A stretch of DNA of 64,000 nt from Papaver somniferum (taxonomy: Eukaryota; Streptophyta; Magnoliopsida; Ranunculales; Papaveraceae), in the NCBI RefSeq assembly GCF_003573695.1, contig NW_020621936.1, positions 4,278,001 through 4,342,000 of the forward strand, written 5' to 3'. The number at the start of each line of letters is the position of its first letter. Position 1 is the stretch's first letter. The notes beneath the pieces are model-generated. The model was not told the origin of the DNA. It ran no database searches and saw only the letters and a program-made list of their open reading frames with translations. The translations under genes and the position numbers were made by a program. Below are positions 45,489 to 56,892 of the stretch, piece by piece.

Positions 45489-47682
45489 CCTTCCTAGTTT
45501 GGGGCTTAGGGCATGTATCCGGGGCCTATGGGTTTTTTCACCTACCTAATAAAAAAGGATAGGGGGTGTTTGAAGTGTATCAAATACTAAATTACTCTTA
45601 TACAAACTTAATAATTCTAACTATCTAAAACAAATACTAAAATTCAAATTATTTTTGTTAACAATATTTAATCAAAACACAAATACTCAATCCATCAAAA
45701 TCAAAAACTAAAACCTAATCATAAACAACAATTCAATTCTCCATTGTTTTGTTTTCAGACAATATTTCGGCGACTAACAAATTCGAGTCATTGAGTTAAG
45801 TCTCTTTAATTTGTTCCTTTTAAAAGAGATTCATCAATGATTTAACTATCAATTTCTGATATTTCTCATCAAATTTTTCTGAAACCAAACCTGAATCGGG
45901 TGATATAAACATTAGCGTAAACCGATTGTTGTTGATGTTCCTCATAGTCGGTAGAGATGATACACCTACATAAATCGATTTTGGGTTGATGTGATGAACA
46001 TCAACCACAATCTGCTTACACTAATGCACACATCAATCGATTCATTAACCATGTTTAAATTTTTGCAGAAACCTGAATTTTTTGTCTTTATATTATAGAG
46101 CATGAAAATACTGGTTGAACGCAAAAAGAATGAAGTCATTCCGACATCGTGCGAAGAAGTTATGAGCAAACCAGTCGAAGAAATGCCCAGATTTACAATT
46201 GGTTTATGTGGACATTTATGTAAATCGGTTCTATCGAAAAAAAATCACAGAAAAGCTCTTGAATTTTTCAGTTTGTAAATGTTCTAAGTCTTATAAACCG
46301 ATTCCTTGAATCGGTTTACAAGTGCATGAACGTATACAGTTTCTGGGTTGATTTTTAAAAAAATAAATAAATCATGTTTTGATGATGAATCAAGATTAGT
46401 TGATTTCTAGGTTAACATGATTAAATATCAATTAATCACCCGAATTAACACTTACTAATCATGGCTAAATTAGCCATTAAGTAAAATAGTTGGATAATGG
46501 GTTTTCTATTTTACTTCTAAATATCTACTTTTGTCTGATTTTGCTATATGGACAACTTGATAACAGTTGAATACCAGCGCCTATTGACATGGCGTGTATG
46601 TGGTGGAGAGAGAATTTTATCCCGATTTTCCATGTCCCTAAAAAAATTAACAGAAATTCAGAGAAACTTAAATAAGATCACCCGTGGATTAAACTGAAAA
46701 TTAGTATTTTTCGATCAGCAAAGATAACTAAAAAACTTGAAGAGTTCCAGGTTAAATTCTTTCCTTTTCTTGGCCTTCCTTTCTACTTCAGCAGATTAAA
46801 ATCTTTGTACGAGGAATGGGTGATCATTGTTGCTCTCTATTTTATCTTTTTCTATTTAGTTATTTAAAACTCAATCAAATTGCTAGTCTGTTATTACCTC
46901 GACATTTATTTATGAAATATGAAGGCTTTTTATGTTACTTTGTTAAAACTCTAGATATGTTTTTCTTGTTCATGTTTGTGTTTTTTTGGTCGACATGCCC
47001 TATAAAATTCACAATGGAGAAACATGACGAATACAATGCTTGTGGGAGTTGATTTAATGAAGACTTTGTAAGATGATTTCGAGGTTTGTTAGATGGTCAT
47101 GTTGATTTTGTTTAGACATCAGTGATTGTTGTATTATTTTTGTATTTCAATTTCAATGTAAAGTGACTTTTTTGTTTATTACATGACAATTAAGACATTT
47201 TATCTCTATTCGTTGGAAAAAAAATTCTATAATGAACTTTCTGGAGGTCAAAAACACCTGAACAAGGCTAACTTCTGGTGTATTATATGAATTGCTCGAC
47301 GACTACCTCTTCTTCTTTTTTCCCAAATAGAGCCGAAGACTAGAAACTAATTAGCCTAATTTGAGGCAACTTAACAAAGAAAGATGAAATAATATGAAAG
47401 ACAATTAGTTATTCTTGTTACGATTTCTATCATACTACAAATCCAAGTAAATTTTCTGCTATTTATCTTAACTCCTTTGATTAATTTAACAACATAAAGT
47501 ATTTAGTTTTCTATTTCTTTAGGGACGTGAAAAACCTGGATAAAACTCTCTCTCCTCTACATACAGGTCATATCAGCAGGCACTGGTATTCATCTGTTTT
47601 CAAGTTATCCATATAGCAAAATAGATTTTTTTCTCGTAGTGGCGAGCCTTAAATAAAATGGCTAGGCCCCAAACTACGAAGG
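45489..47682. mobile_element. Nested inverted-repeat element, probably a non-autonomous DNA transposon
   Basis: Two pairs of inverted arms are nested. The outer arms, CCTTCCTAGTTTGGGGCTTAG (45489-45509) and its complement (47662-47682), match at 19 of 21 bases. The inner arms are about 105 bp (46538-46640 and 47520-47623), with around 80 percent identity by eye, beginning GATTTTGCTATATGG. Inner arms of this length suggest a MULE-type element. No transposase is encoded; the small frame 46816-47052 has no known motif. The outer pair is asymmetric (1 kb on the left, 40 bases on the right), so there may be two overlapping elements. Confidence 0.5.
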
Positions 47683-48052
47683 ATAAAATACCAAGGTGAC
47701 CAAACTTTTTAGACAAAAAAAACCCGCTCAAAAGTTGGATCCATTATTATGAAAATAGTTTAACTAATAGTTTATGATTGGTAGATTAATTTTGATTTGA
47801 TTAGGGTTCATGTGATTGGGTTTTTCTTACCCGACAATTTTGTTTATAGTGTATCAGATAATAAACATGAGTATAAATCATGAATTTAGATAATTAAACC
47901 AATAATTCACAAATCAATCTGGTTAAAAGTTTTTGAAATTGGAGTTTTTGAAATTAAGGATTTTTTTTAAAAAAAAAAATGAACTAGGGGATTGTGAACA
48001 AAGATTGACATCAATTGAAAGGATCTCAAATGAGTTTTTGTGTATTTGATAT
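47683..48052. other. Intergenic DNA, no feature recognised
   Basis: AT-rich, with an A/T run near 47960-47985. No coding signal. Confidence 0.5.
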
Positions 48053-48245
48053 ATGAACTTCTTCAAGTATCTTAATGCAATGAAATTGGTTAGTATTTGC
48101 AAACAACGAGTGCAACAAATAAGAGATAGTGTCTGGAATTCTTTACATGTAGAAGTAAATTTATCTTGTGAGAAACATGGCATACATATTGTTACAGTAG
48201 ATGGAGATGTTCTTGTTCAACTATTGGGAGACCACTACGTAATAT
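48053..48245 (+). pseudogene. hAT transposase remnant (TTF / zinc-finger-MYM type), left part
   Basis: The frame contains NAMKLVSICKQRVQQIRDS and WNSLHVEVNLSCEKHGI, which I recognise from the middle-to-C-terminal region of plant hAT transposases annotated as TTF-type or zinc finger MYM-type 1-like proteins. It is cut at 48245 by a gypsy LTR. The frame continues without a break at 56893 if the inserted element and one copy of AATAT are ignored. The N-terminal zinc finger and catalytic regions are not in the window. The ORF's last residues (48246-48283) are LTR sequence. Confidence 0.75.
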
Positions 48246-50803
48246 TGTTTATGGGTGAAAACTGTTTCTGCGGTTTTTGGTAAATTTGTGTGTATGTGGA
48301 TGAGAAACGAATCTAAACCCTAAACAAATGCACTTCACGGGAGTGCTTTTGATTCGAGAGATCAATCTGTGCAATTCTGGCCTAAACCAAGAAATGACCG
48401 TTCCAGACTTGCTTTAGTCACAAAGTGAAGGAGATGGGGTAGATCTTAGGGAGGGAAGCGAAAAAGGTGTTGAGATTGTGAAGGTGTTGGTTGTTTATGA
48501 CTTGTATCAAAAAGCTGAACTAGCTTGCAGAATGTAAGCTATCAGTTCTGGTGTTTTCTGGATACGATGACAACACTTGGTTTTCTGTGCTTGTCTCTGT
48601 GTTGTTTGGAAATAGGTGATGGACCTATTTATACAAGTCATAAAGCACAAACCTCGTCTCTCGTAGGAAATGGAGGAAGTGGAGTGATGGAGTAGTGGGG
48701 TCTTGTGTGAGTGATTCCACGATCATGTCTTGGCCCACTTCTCCCATCATCGCTAACCGTCCATGTCTTACTAACACGTTCTTGTAATGGCGCGTTGCAC
48801 GCTGCACGCTGTAAACCGCCAGGCCAATACCCCATTAAGTATCCCCCAGTTTGTGAAATGCTTGATGTCTCGAATGAGTGGATCGTGGGACCCACAAGGA
48901 GTAGCATACGATGCTAGGTTAAATAACTTAGTTATTTAGGAAATCGATATTCATGAAATATCGTGTATACTCTATGCATGTAACGCATCGAATATAATCA
49001 ATGTGTATGAAGCATCGTTGTTTTAAGGCTTAACGGAGTGAGTCGCGGATTAAGCGTCTTAAAACAGATGCATGCTTAGCTATCTTCGAATGATAGTTTG
49101 GAGACTGCACAGTCAAGCCCTCCCTTGGCCGATCACATGATGTGGTAGAGTGACGGATGGTAATCACCATGACACCTTATTGGTCATTTAACTCCTAGCC
49201 CTGGGATGCCTAACCAAGCTGGTAGAGTTGGACGGACGAGATGATATATGACGCTCATCTGCGACCGTTGATGAAGTTTTAGGGTTTTGAAGAGGTGCGC
49301 AAGCATCACTCTTCAGCTTGGTCGAAACCAAGCATGGGAGGCGTTTTTGGCAGGACAGACCGGGCATGCGTGTAGACGGCTTTCCGGTGTACATGTCCGT
49401 ACCTCACTGTCTCATGAAGGTGCGATCTAGGCCACTCAATTTGATCGGTAGAGAGGAGTGGTTGAGATCGATTCTCGATAGAAATCCGTTGCTTCAAAGG
49501 AATAGGAAACCGCATGACATGCCTACTTTGGGCGCGCGTTTCGAGTCGCTCGACCATGGTTGGCCTAGGCCGATCGGTCATGCGTGTAGATGGGCCCACA
49601 GTGATCATGTTGACATGCTTGGGACCTTTTAAGTCTATATCTACACCCTCCATCCAAGCTTGCGAAGATGGACGCTCATGATGGATTAAAACACATGTAA
49701 CATGCCGCATGCCCTAATTAGGGTTTTGTATTGTTCACGCCCGTGCAACTTCAACCAATCGGTTTAGCAAGCCACACTCCTCCTTTGGGGAGGCCGATCA
49801 TGTGGGGCCCACGTTGGGCCGACGGTGAGCATGTGTATACTTATTCCACGGTCCTAGGTGTGATCTAAGCCATCCAACCATGCTTGCGAAGTTGGATGGT
49901 CGTGATCAATTTAAGACACTAGTGGTGTTTCCATGGTTTTAAAAGCATCACGCCAGCCATGTTTTGGGAAATCGTTTATTGCTCCATGGCTTGGTCGTGA
50001 GAGAAACGATCAGGTAGGTGGAAAGTGGGCCCGCCAATGTGCGTACCAACACTTCACCGATCGATCGCGGGACGATCCAAGCCGTCCAACCATGCTTGCG
50101 AAGTTGGACGGTCGCGAACTCTTTGAGACTGTTTTTTGACAGTCTTGCGCATACTAGCTACTCCATACCAGCTCGACCATCCCTCTTCAGGATGGCGTTT
50201 GGTGGTTATTTTGGGGCATAGTATATGATCGACCGTCCAGGGAATAACGGGCCCGCTGGTGGTCATTGTGGTGGTAGCCTGCTCCTGGTGAGGATCGTCT
50301 AGGCTGGTTAAATCACGCGTCCAACCTGCGTGGTCGTGATTGTTTCTGAGACTGACACGGGCAGTCCAGATTATGCTCAATCGGGCTAGTATAACACACC
50401 GAGAGATCTCAATCGGGCTAATATAACACACCGAGAGATATATGCTCAATCGGGCTAGTATAGCACACCGAGAGATATAACATGTACGGGTATTTCGTGC
50501 ATGCCTCACTATTGATACTTGGAGATTTGTGTTACTCTGCTAAGAGCAACACTCAGTCGTCATGCCGCACCAATAATGAGGGTTCTGCGGGAACAACACA
50601 GGAAATACAAGGCTAATCAAGCATTAATTAATAATGTTATAAATTCACAGAAAATCGGGATTGTTGCTACATGCTCCGTTCTGGGTGTACTTAATAAAGT
50701 GAAGAAGTATTCATCACTGAAATGGCTTTATCCTCTGCAGGATGTCAGCGCATTAAATTTGGCTTTTACAATTTTAGCCTTAAACAAAAATCCACCATCA
50801 ACA
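48246..50803 (-). mobile_element. 3' LTR (element orientation) of the gypsy element
   Basis: 2558 bp, matching 54302-56892 along its length. It contains a reverse TATA box (plus-strand CCTATTTATA, 48624-48633) and three units of a 32-37-bp tandem repeat (50376-50479). Open frames inside it (for example 49306-49710) recur in the other LTR only because the DNA is duplicated. Confidence 0.93.
50376..50479. repeat. LTR tandem repeat, three units
   Basis: Units begin CTCAATCGGGCTAGTATAAC and end CCGAGAGAT, with spacing 32-37 bp. The sister LTR has four units (56428-56572). Confidence 0.88.
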
Positions 50804-50818
50804 TTAAGTCCCCTGCCT
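50804..50818 (-). other. Polypurine tract of the gypsy element
   Basis: On the minus strand this reads AGGCAGGGGACTTAA directly before TGTTGATGG, the start of the 3' LTR. Confidence 0.65.
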
Positions 50819-50952
50819 AGCAAATAATGGTTACACTGTTGTGGGGTAGGCATTAGATGGTGACAAATAAAGATAAAACTTATGAGACAAAGTTAGATGT
50901 TACCAGAAGAGATGGGTCGTCCTGTTTTTTGGAGTTCAAGAGGCATTCAGGT

Positions 50953-51510
50953 GAGCGTTGAAGCAGCTTCTGAAGAGAACATGGAGACGGCTCTTGGAGA
51001 GAGCGTGAAGCAGGCTTCTGAAGCGAACTGGAGGCGGCTCCTAGAGAGAGCATTGAAATGGAGAGAGCGTTGAAGCAGGCTTCTGAAGCGAACTGGAGGC
51101 GGCTCCTGGAGAGAGCGTTGAAGCAGGCTTCTAAAGCGAACTGGAGGCGGCTCCTGGCGAGAGCGTTGAAGCAGGCTTCTGAAGCGAACTGGAGGCGGCT
51201 CCTGGCGAGAGCGTTGAATAAGGCTTCTGAAGCGAACTGGAGGAGGCTCCTAGCGAGAGCGTTGAAGCAGGATTCTGAAGCGAACTGGAGGTTTCTCCTG
51301 GCGAGAGCGTTGAAGCAGGCTTCTGAAGCGAACTGGAGGCGGCTCCTGGAGAGAGCGTTGAAGCAGGATTCTTAAGCGAACTGGAGGCGGCTCCTGGAGA
51401 GAGCGTTGAAGCAGGATTCTGAAGCGAACTGGAGGCGGCTCCTGAAGAGAGCGTTGAAGCAGGCTTGTGAAGCGAACTGGAGGGGGATCCTGGAGAGAGC
51501 GTTGAAGCGG
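50953..51510. repeat. 48-bp minisatellite in the 3' region of the gypsy element
   Basis: About eleven units of 48 bp plus partial ones (starts at 50953, 51001, then 51065 to 51449 in exact 48-bp steps, and a partial at 51497). The consensus begins GAGCGTTGAAGCAGGCTTCT and contains AACTGGAGGCGGCTCCT. Since 48 is a multiple of three, frames stay open on both strands: plus ALKQASEANWRRLL-type 16-residue repeats (51058-51375), minus SLQEPPPVRF-type repeats (51250-51558). One 17-bp step at 51048-51065 marks an out-of-register unit. Hypervariable tandem repeats in the 3' untranslated region are known in some plant gypsy elements; coding is not supported. Confidence 0.92.
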
Positions 51511-51558
51511 ATCCTTCTTCAGTTTGGTTTTCCCTTTACATGCTTCTAGATTGACCAT

Positions 51559-52274
51559 CTCTTGTGTTGAAGAAGTCCTTGACTGATGACGTGCTGAGCC
51601 TCAGTCCCCAAGCATGACTTATATGGTTCTATCTTGCATGGTCGTTGATTTTACCATAATAAAGATATCGCTATCTCGCCTCCATGACTCTATTACTTAT
51701 CCATAGGAAAATAAAATATGCAGAAGTTCGGATTACCTCTGTCGGTAGTGGTTGTTGCTATAGTGAAGTTCAGGCACTGGTATCAGCAGACGAACAACGG
51801 TTCTTAGCAGCAGCTTTGATCAGAAAAGACTGGTAGGGAGAGGTGTGATAGCTATGGGCACGAACTTGGCAGTCTTCATATAGTGGTAGAGCTTGTCTCG
51901 TCATTAGAGGGAGAATCTAATGATGGAACCGATAGATTCCTTCATGCTGCCTCATGGAACGGAAAAGAGGGAGACAGTCCCATGCCCACGAGTGTCTACT
52001 GAGCCTTCGACTTGATAGATGTCGTCACGCTGGGTTCATAAGGCCGTGTTTACTTCTGCATTGCGTTTCATAGACGTCCAAGAATATCACCGGCCTTCGA
52101 CAATACATCTGCTCTCTTGAGTATATCCTCGTCTTTGGACATCTTGGAATGATAGCGTGCTTGCATCTCTCTAAATTCACCATATTTGAGATGGGCAGTG
52201 TTAAGCAGTCCCCAATCATACTCCTTTGCCATTATCATCTTTGGATCGTGTCTTTGAGGAGTAGGGAAGTTCTT
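51559..52274 (-). other. Unassigned part of the gypsy internal region
   Basis: No recognisable domain. The minus-strand frame around 52219-52025 is short and broken. Confidence 0.45.
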
Positions 52275-52780
52275 TCATGTGAATGACTTAACTAATAGGT
52301 TCTGCAAATATGGTGAAGCTCTTGACATGGAGAATATGTATGTACCTCTTAAGTCCCAGATGAAATCTCCTTTGGTAACGCAACTACTTCTTCTACGGGA
52401 GACGAAATTCTGAAAGTGTCCCTTATTGATGTTGCTGTCGTCGAGCCAGACATGTAATATCTTGTACGTTGTTTCATCATTGTGGAAGTCGTGCACTTGG
52501 TACTGGAGTTGGACTTGGCGATTTTGGACGCGCAGGATGTTGTATCTCGGTGGTTTTCCTCTTGTTGCTTCAGCGAAACTACTTGCCGAAGGCCGAAGGT
52601 TGTATTGCATGTTGGTGAGACGTATGCTTCCACGAACATCATGAGGCTCTTCATTACTGACAGGCTTGTTCTTTCTACCAGGGTAGGTTGCAATTGAGTG
52701 TTTAATAGCTTCACGGATGTCTGAAAGCGCAGGTTCTTCGATAAAGCACGATTGACAGGTACCATCCTATTGATGCACAA
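52275..52780 (-). pseudogene. Unrecognised decayed frames downstream of RT in the gypsy element
   Basis: Two overlapping minus-strand frames (52780-52349 and 52610-52275) of 111-143 residues. The second reads PPRYNILRVQNRQVQLQYQV ... TTYKILHVWLDD, polar and possibly beta-rich. No integrase HHCC or DDE pattern is visible. It could be a very decayed pol segment or an extra ORF. No function is assigned. Confidence 0.3.
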
Positions 52781-52932
52781 TTACACCACTTGTTGTTAAG
52801 TCACATTCGGATCGTGACCCTCCAGTTCCTGAATACGGGACCTCTTGACATGATCATTTGGGTGTTCGCTGTTTCACTGAAACATTCCTCTTAAGTCTAA
52901 CAGAGTGATCTGACCAAGCTGTGGATTCTTCC

Positions 52933-53430
52933 TCAACATGATGATGCGTACATCGCTATCTTCTTGAGGCTGCTCCCTTGAGGTGTCGGATCCAGTAGAT
53001 CTGAATATGTCCCAGGCTCGCTCTTGTCCGGGCTGACATAATAGACGAATCCTTTGTGATGATTTGGAGATGACAATATTCGTTGAATCTTCCGATACGC
53101 CTCCTGTTGTAGTGCGGTCCAGACGAAACTTGCTTCTTTCTTCAGCAAGGGAGTGAATGAAGCAACGAGCTGGGCTAAACTAGGTATAAAACGTTGAATG
53201 TAGTGCACCTTGCCCATGAAGCTTTGGAGCTCCTTCACAGTTTGCGGCAGCGACATTGTGAGGATAGCTTGAGTCTTGGATTTGACTATTGCATCATGCT
53301 CATACATCCTTATCTGGTTGTAGTCGCTACATCCATCCATGGAGGAGAACATGTCGTGTCCGCTGGTGGCATCTACCAACATGTCGATGGTAGGTAGAGG
53401 AAAATCGTATTTTGGGCAGCATCTGTTCAA
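52933..53430 (-). pseudogene. Gypsy reverse transcriptase with the catalytic core deleted
   Basis: The minus frame opens with YDFPLPTIDMLVDATSGHDM and FSSMDGCSDYNQIRM (RT palm, first conserved block). It jumps straight to KELQSFMGKVHYIQRFIPS and LVASFTPLLKKEASFVW (RT thumb / RNase H start). The YxDD block between them is missing, so the protein cannot polymerise. The frame itself is open, meaning the deletion kept phase. Confidence 0.85.
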
Positions 53431-53438
53431 GTATTTGC

Positions 53439-53498
53439 ATCACGTGTTGGTGTGGTTTCCTTCAAAGTATCACGTGTTGGTGTGGTTTCCTTCAAAGT
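53439..53498. repeat. 30-bp tandem duplication
   Basis: ATCACGTGTTGGTGTGGTTT... is repeated exactly twice in tandem (53439-53468 and 53469-53498), between the protease and RT segments. Confidence 0.88.
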
Positions 53499-53829
53499 AT
53501 GTCATCGTGGTAGGCTGCTGTACGATCTTGCCTGGGCGAACCTTGGACGTCCTGAGAGTCTTGAGAGTAATCACATTCGAAGATGCTCCCATGTCGATGA
53601 GGGACTTCTTGAACTCTGAATCCTTGATGCGTGCAGTAACATGTATGGACCGTTTGTGACCTTCCTCCGCCATCATGTCGTCTTCTGTAAATGTGACATT
53701 ATTCACAGACATTTCTGGCGTTTTCGAGATTTCTGGACACAAAGGGGTTAAATGTACGTCTAGGCTATCTGATTGATTGCAGCAAACGTCTCCGCCCGTT
53801 GATTCTTTGAGAGGTGCACAAGTTCGCAT
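53470..53829 (-). pseudogene. Gypsy aspartic protease segment
   Basis: The frame includes KRSIHVTARIKDSEFKKSLI followed by DMGASSNVI. In retropepsins the catalytic motif is D-T/S-G; here the middle residue is Met (Asp codon near 53595). The flanking ASSNVI and hydrophobic strand fit the fold. It is probably inactive. Confidence 0.75.
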
Positions 53830-54243
53830 AAACTTTCCACTAGAGAGGCTGCTTCCCGGTCCACTGGTTTCTGGTTCATAGTGAGACTATTGACCTGAGG
53901 AGGATTTTCCGCCGGCGTTCCATCATTTATGCTCCTAAAATTCTCGTCATGTGCACAAAGAAGGTGAACAAGTTGGCAATGCTCCTTTTGTCCGGTCCAC
54001 ATTCCTTGTCAGAATTTCTTGCCTCCGTGCTAGTTCAGCCAGAGTTGGGATTTGTCCATCGGTTGAAGCGACAAAGATGATGGGGGTATTGAAATATGAA
54101 AATTCGTTATAAACAGAATGGTGGGTATTGAAATATGAAAATTCATTATAAACAGAATTGTTCAAAAGAGGGTGAGAAACATTACCATTTGAGGGATTCT
54201 GGCTGAGATCCATCGCGGTAGAATCATCCCTGTGGCTAACCAT
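53760..54243 (-). pseudogene. Gypsy gag N-terminal remnant
   Basis: It starts at minus-strand ATG 54243 (MVSHRDDSTAMDLSQ...) about 60 bases after the primer-binding site. A 39-bp tandem duplication doubles YNEFSYFNT. QIPTLAELARRQEILTRNVD is typical of plant gag N-termini. A shift near 53960 moves the frame. The capsid core and zinc knuckle are missing, so the gag is deleted. Confidence 0.6.
54084..54161. repeat. 39-bp tandem duplication in gag
   Basis: Two copies of GGGTATTGAAATATGAAAAT... (54084-54122 and 54123-54161), differing at a few bases. Confidence 0.85.
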
Positions 54244-54283
54244 GTTTTTGAGAATCTTGAGAATGCAACCGAGAGATTAACCT

Positions 54284-54300
54284 CCCACTATGGTCGCCAA
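54284..54300 (-). other. Primer-binding site of the gypsy element
   Basis: On the minus strand TTGGCGACCATAGTGGG follows the LTR end (...CATAAACA) after one base. TGGCG-type sites are usual in plant gypsy elements; I did not assign the tRNA. Confidence 0.75.
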
Positions 54301-54301
54301 T

Positions 54302-56892
54302 TGTTTATGGGTGAAAACTGTTTCTGCGGTTTTTGGTAAATGTGGGTGTGTGTGGATGAGAAACGAATCTAAACCCTAAACAAATGCACTGCACGGGAGT
54401 GCTTTTGATTCGAGAGATCAATTTGTGCAATTCTGTCCTAAACCAAGAAATGGCCGTTCCAGACTTGCTTCGGTCACAAAGTGAAGGAGGTGGGGTTGAT
54501 CTTAGGGAGGGAAGCGAAGAAGGTGTTGAGATTTTGAAGGTGTTGGCTGTTTATGACTTGTATCAGAAAGCTGAACTGGCTTGCAGAATGTAAGCTATCA
54601 GTTCTGGTATTTTATGGATACGATGACAACACTTGGTTTTCTGTGCTTGTCTCTGTGTTGCTTGGAAATAGGTGATTGACATATTTATACAAGTCATAAA
54701 GCACAAACCTCGTCTCTCGTAGGAAGTGGAGGAAGTGGAGTGATGGAGTAGTGGGGTCGTGTGTGAGTGATTGCACGATCACGTCTTGGCCCACTTCTCC
54801 CATCATCGCTAACCGTCCATGTCTTCCTGATACGTTCTTGTAATGGCGCGTTGCACTCTGCACGCTTTAAACCGCCAGTCAAATACCCAGTAAGTATCCT
54901 CAGTTTGTGACATGATTGATGTCTCGAATGAGTGGATCGTGGGACCCACAGGAAGTAGCATACGATGTTAGGTTAAATAACTTAGTTATTTAGGAAATCG
55001 ATATTCATGAAATATCGTGTATACTCTATGCATGTAATGCATCGAATATAATCAATGTGTATGAAGCATCGTTGTTTTAAGGCTTAACGGAGTAAGTCGC
55101 GGATTAAGCGTCTTAAAACAGATGCATGCTTAGCTATCTTCGAATGATAGTTTGGAGACTGCACATGCAAGCCCTCCCTTGGCCGATCACATGATGTGGT
55201 AGAGTGACGGATGGTAATCACCAAGACACCTTATTGGCCATTTAACTCCTAGCCTGGGCTGCCTAACCAAGCCGGTAGAGTTGGACGGACGAGATGATAT
55301 ATGACGCTCATCTGCGACCGTTGATGAAGTTTTAGGGTTTTGAAGAGGTGCGCAAGCATCACTCTTCAGCTTGGTCGAAACCAAGCATGGGAGGCGTTTT
55401 TGGCAGGACCGACCGGGCATGCGTGTAGACGGCTTGCCGGTGTACATGTCCGTACCTCACTGTCTCATTAAGGTGCGATCTAGGCCACTCAATTTGACCG
55501 TTAAAAAGGAGTGGTTGAGATCGATTCTCGACAGAAATCCGTTGCCGCAAAGGAATAGGAAACCGCATGACATGCCTACTTTGGGCGCGCGTTTCGAGGC
55601 GCTCGGCCATGGTTGGCCTAGGACGATCGGTCATGCGTGTAGATGGGCCCACAGTGATCATGTTGACATGCTTGGGACCTTTTAAGTCTATATCTACACC
55701 CTCCATCCAAGCTTACGAAGATGGACGCTCATGATGGATTAAAACACATGTAACATGCCGCAAGCCCTAATTAGGGTTTTGTTTTGTTCACGCCCGTGCA
55801 ACTTCAACCGATCGGTTTAGCAAGACACACTCCTCCTTTAGGGAGGCCGATCGTGTGGGGCCCACATTGGGCCGGCGGTGAGCATGTGTATACTTATTCC
55901 ACGGTCCTAGGTGTGATCTAAGCCATCCAACCATGCTTGCGAAGTTGGATGGTCGTGATCAATTTAAGACACTAGTGGTGTTTCCACGGTTTTAAAAGCA
56001 TCACGCCATCCATGTTTTGGGCAATCCTTTATTGCTTCACGGCTTGGTCGTGAGAGAAACGATCAGGTAGGTGGAAAGTGGGTCCGCCAATGTGCGTACC
56101 AACACTTCACCGATCGATCGCGGGACGATCCAAGCCGTCCAACCATGCTTGCGAAGTTGGACGGTCGCGACCTCTTTGAGACTGTTTTTTGACAGTCTTG
56201 CGCATACTAGCTACTCCATACCAACTCGACCATCCCTCTTCAGGGATGGCATTTGGTGGTTATTTGGGGGCATAGTATATGTTCGACCGGCTAGGGCATA
56301 ACAGGCCCGCTGGTGGTCGTTGTGGTGGTAGCCTGCTCCTGCTGAGGATCGTCTAGGCTGGTTAAATCATGCGGCCAACCTGCGTGGTCGTGATTGTTTC
56401 TGAGACTGACACGGGCATTCCAGATTATGCTCAATCGAGCTAGTATAACACACCGAGAGATCTCAATCGGGCTAATATAACACACCGAGAGATATATGCT
56501 CAACCGGGCTAGTATAACACACCAAGAGATATGGGCTCAATCGGGCTAGTATAACACACCGAGAGATATAACATGTACGGGTATTTCGTGCATGCCTCAC
56601 TATTGGCACTTAGAGATTTGTGTTACTCTGCTAAGAGCAACACTCAGTCATCATGCCGCACCAATAATGAGGGTTCTGTGGGAACAACACAGGAAATACA
56701 AGGATAATCAAGCATTAATTAATAATGCTATAAATCCACAGAAAATCGGGATTGTTGTTACATGCTCCGTTATGGGTGTACTTAATAAAGTGAAGAAGTA
56801 TTCATCACTGAAATGACTTTATCCTCTACAGGGTGTCAGCGCATTAAATTTGGCTTTTACAATTTGCCTTAAACAAAAATCCACCATCAACA
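54302..56892 (-). mobile_element. 5' LTR (element orientation) of the gypsy element
   Basis: 2591 bp. It contains a reverse TATA box (plus-strand ATATTTATAC, 54681-54690) about 380 bases from its 3' end and four units of the CTCAATCGGGCTAG repeat (56428-56572). It is followed by the second AATAT. Confidence 0.93.
56428..56572. repeat. LTR tandem repeat, four units
   Basis: The same unit as at 50376-50479 but with one more copy, with spacing 32-37 bp. Confidence 0.88.

Larger units (their letters stand above)
48246..56892 (-). mobile_element. Complete-ended Ty3/gypsy element with perfect target duplication, internally deleted
   Basis: An 8647-bp element on the minus strand has two LTRs (48246-50803 and 54302-56892), TGTTGATGG...AAACA ends, a primer-binding site next to the 54302 LTR and a purine tract next to 50803. 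It is flanked by AATAT on both sides (48241-48245 and 56893-56897). Gag, protease and part of RT are recognisable. RNase H is mostly missing and integrase is not recognisable. LTR identity is roughly 95 percent over stretches compared by eye. It splits a hAT transposase pseudogene. Confidence 0.93.

Noticed and set aside
46816..47052. 78-codon hydrophobic frame inside the nested inverted-repeat element
   Set aside because: AT-rich, Phe/Leu-rich composition typical of chance frames; no motif.
49306..49710. 134-codon minus-strand frame and its plus-strand partner, duplicated at 55359-55706
   Set aside because: Present twice only because the two LTRs are copies of each other. It differs by indels and has no known motif.
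51058..51375. A host gene with 16-residue repeats (ALKQASEANWRRLL)
   Set aside because: It is the 48-bp minisatellite. Openness follows from the unit length; it lies antisense within the gypsy element and lacks non-repeat coding flanks.
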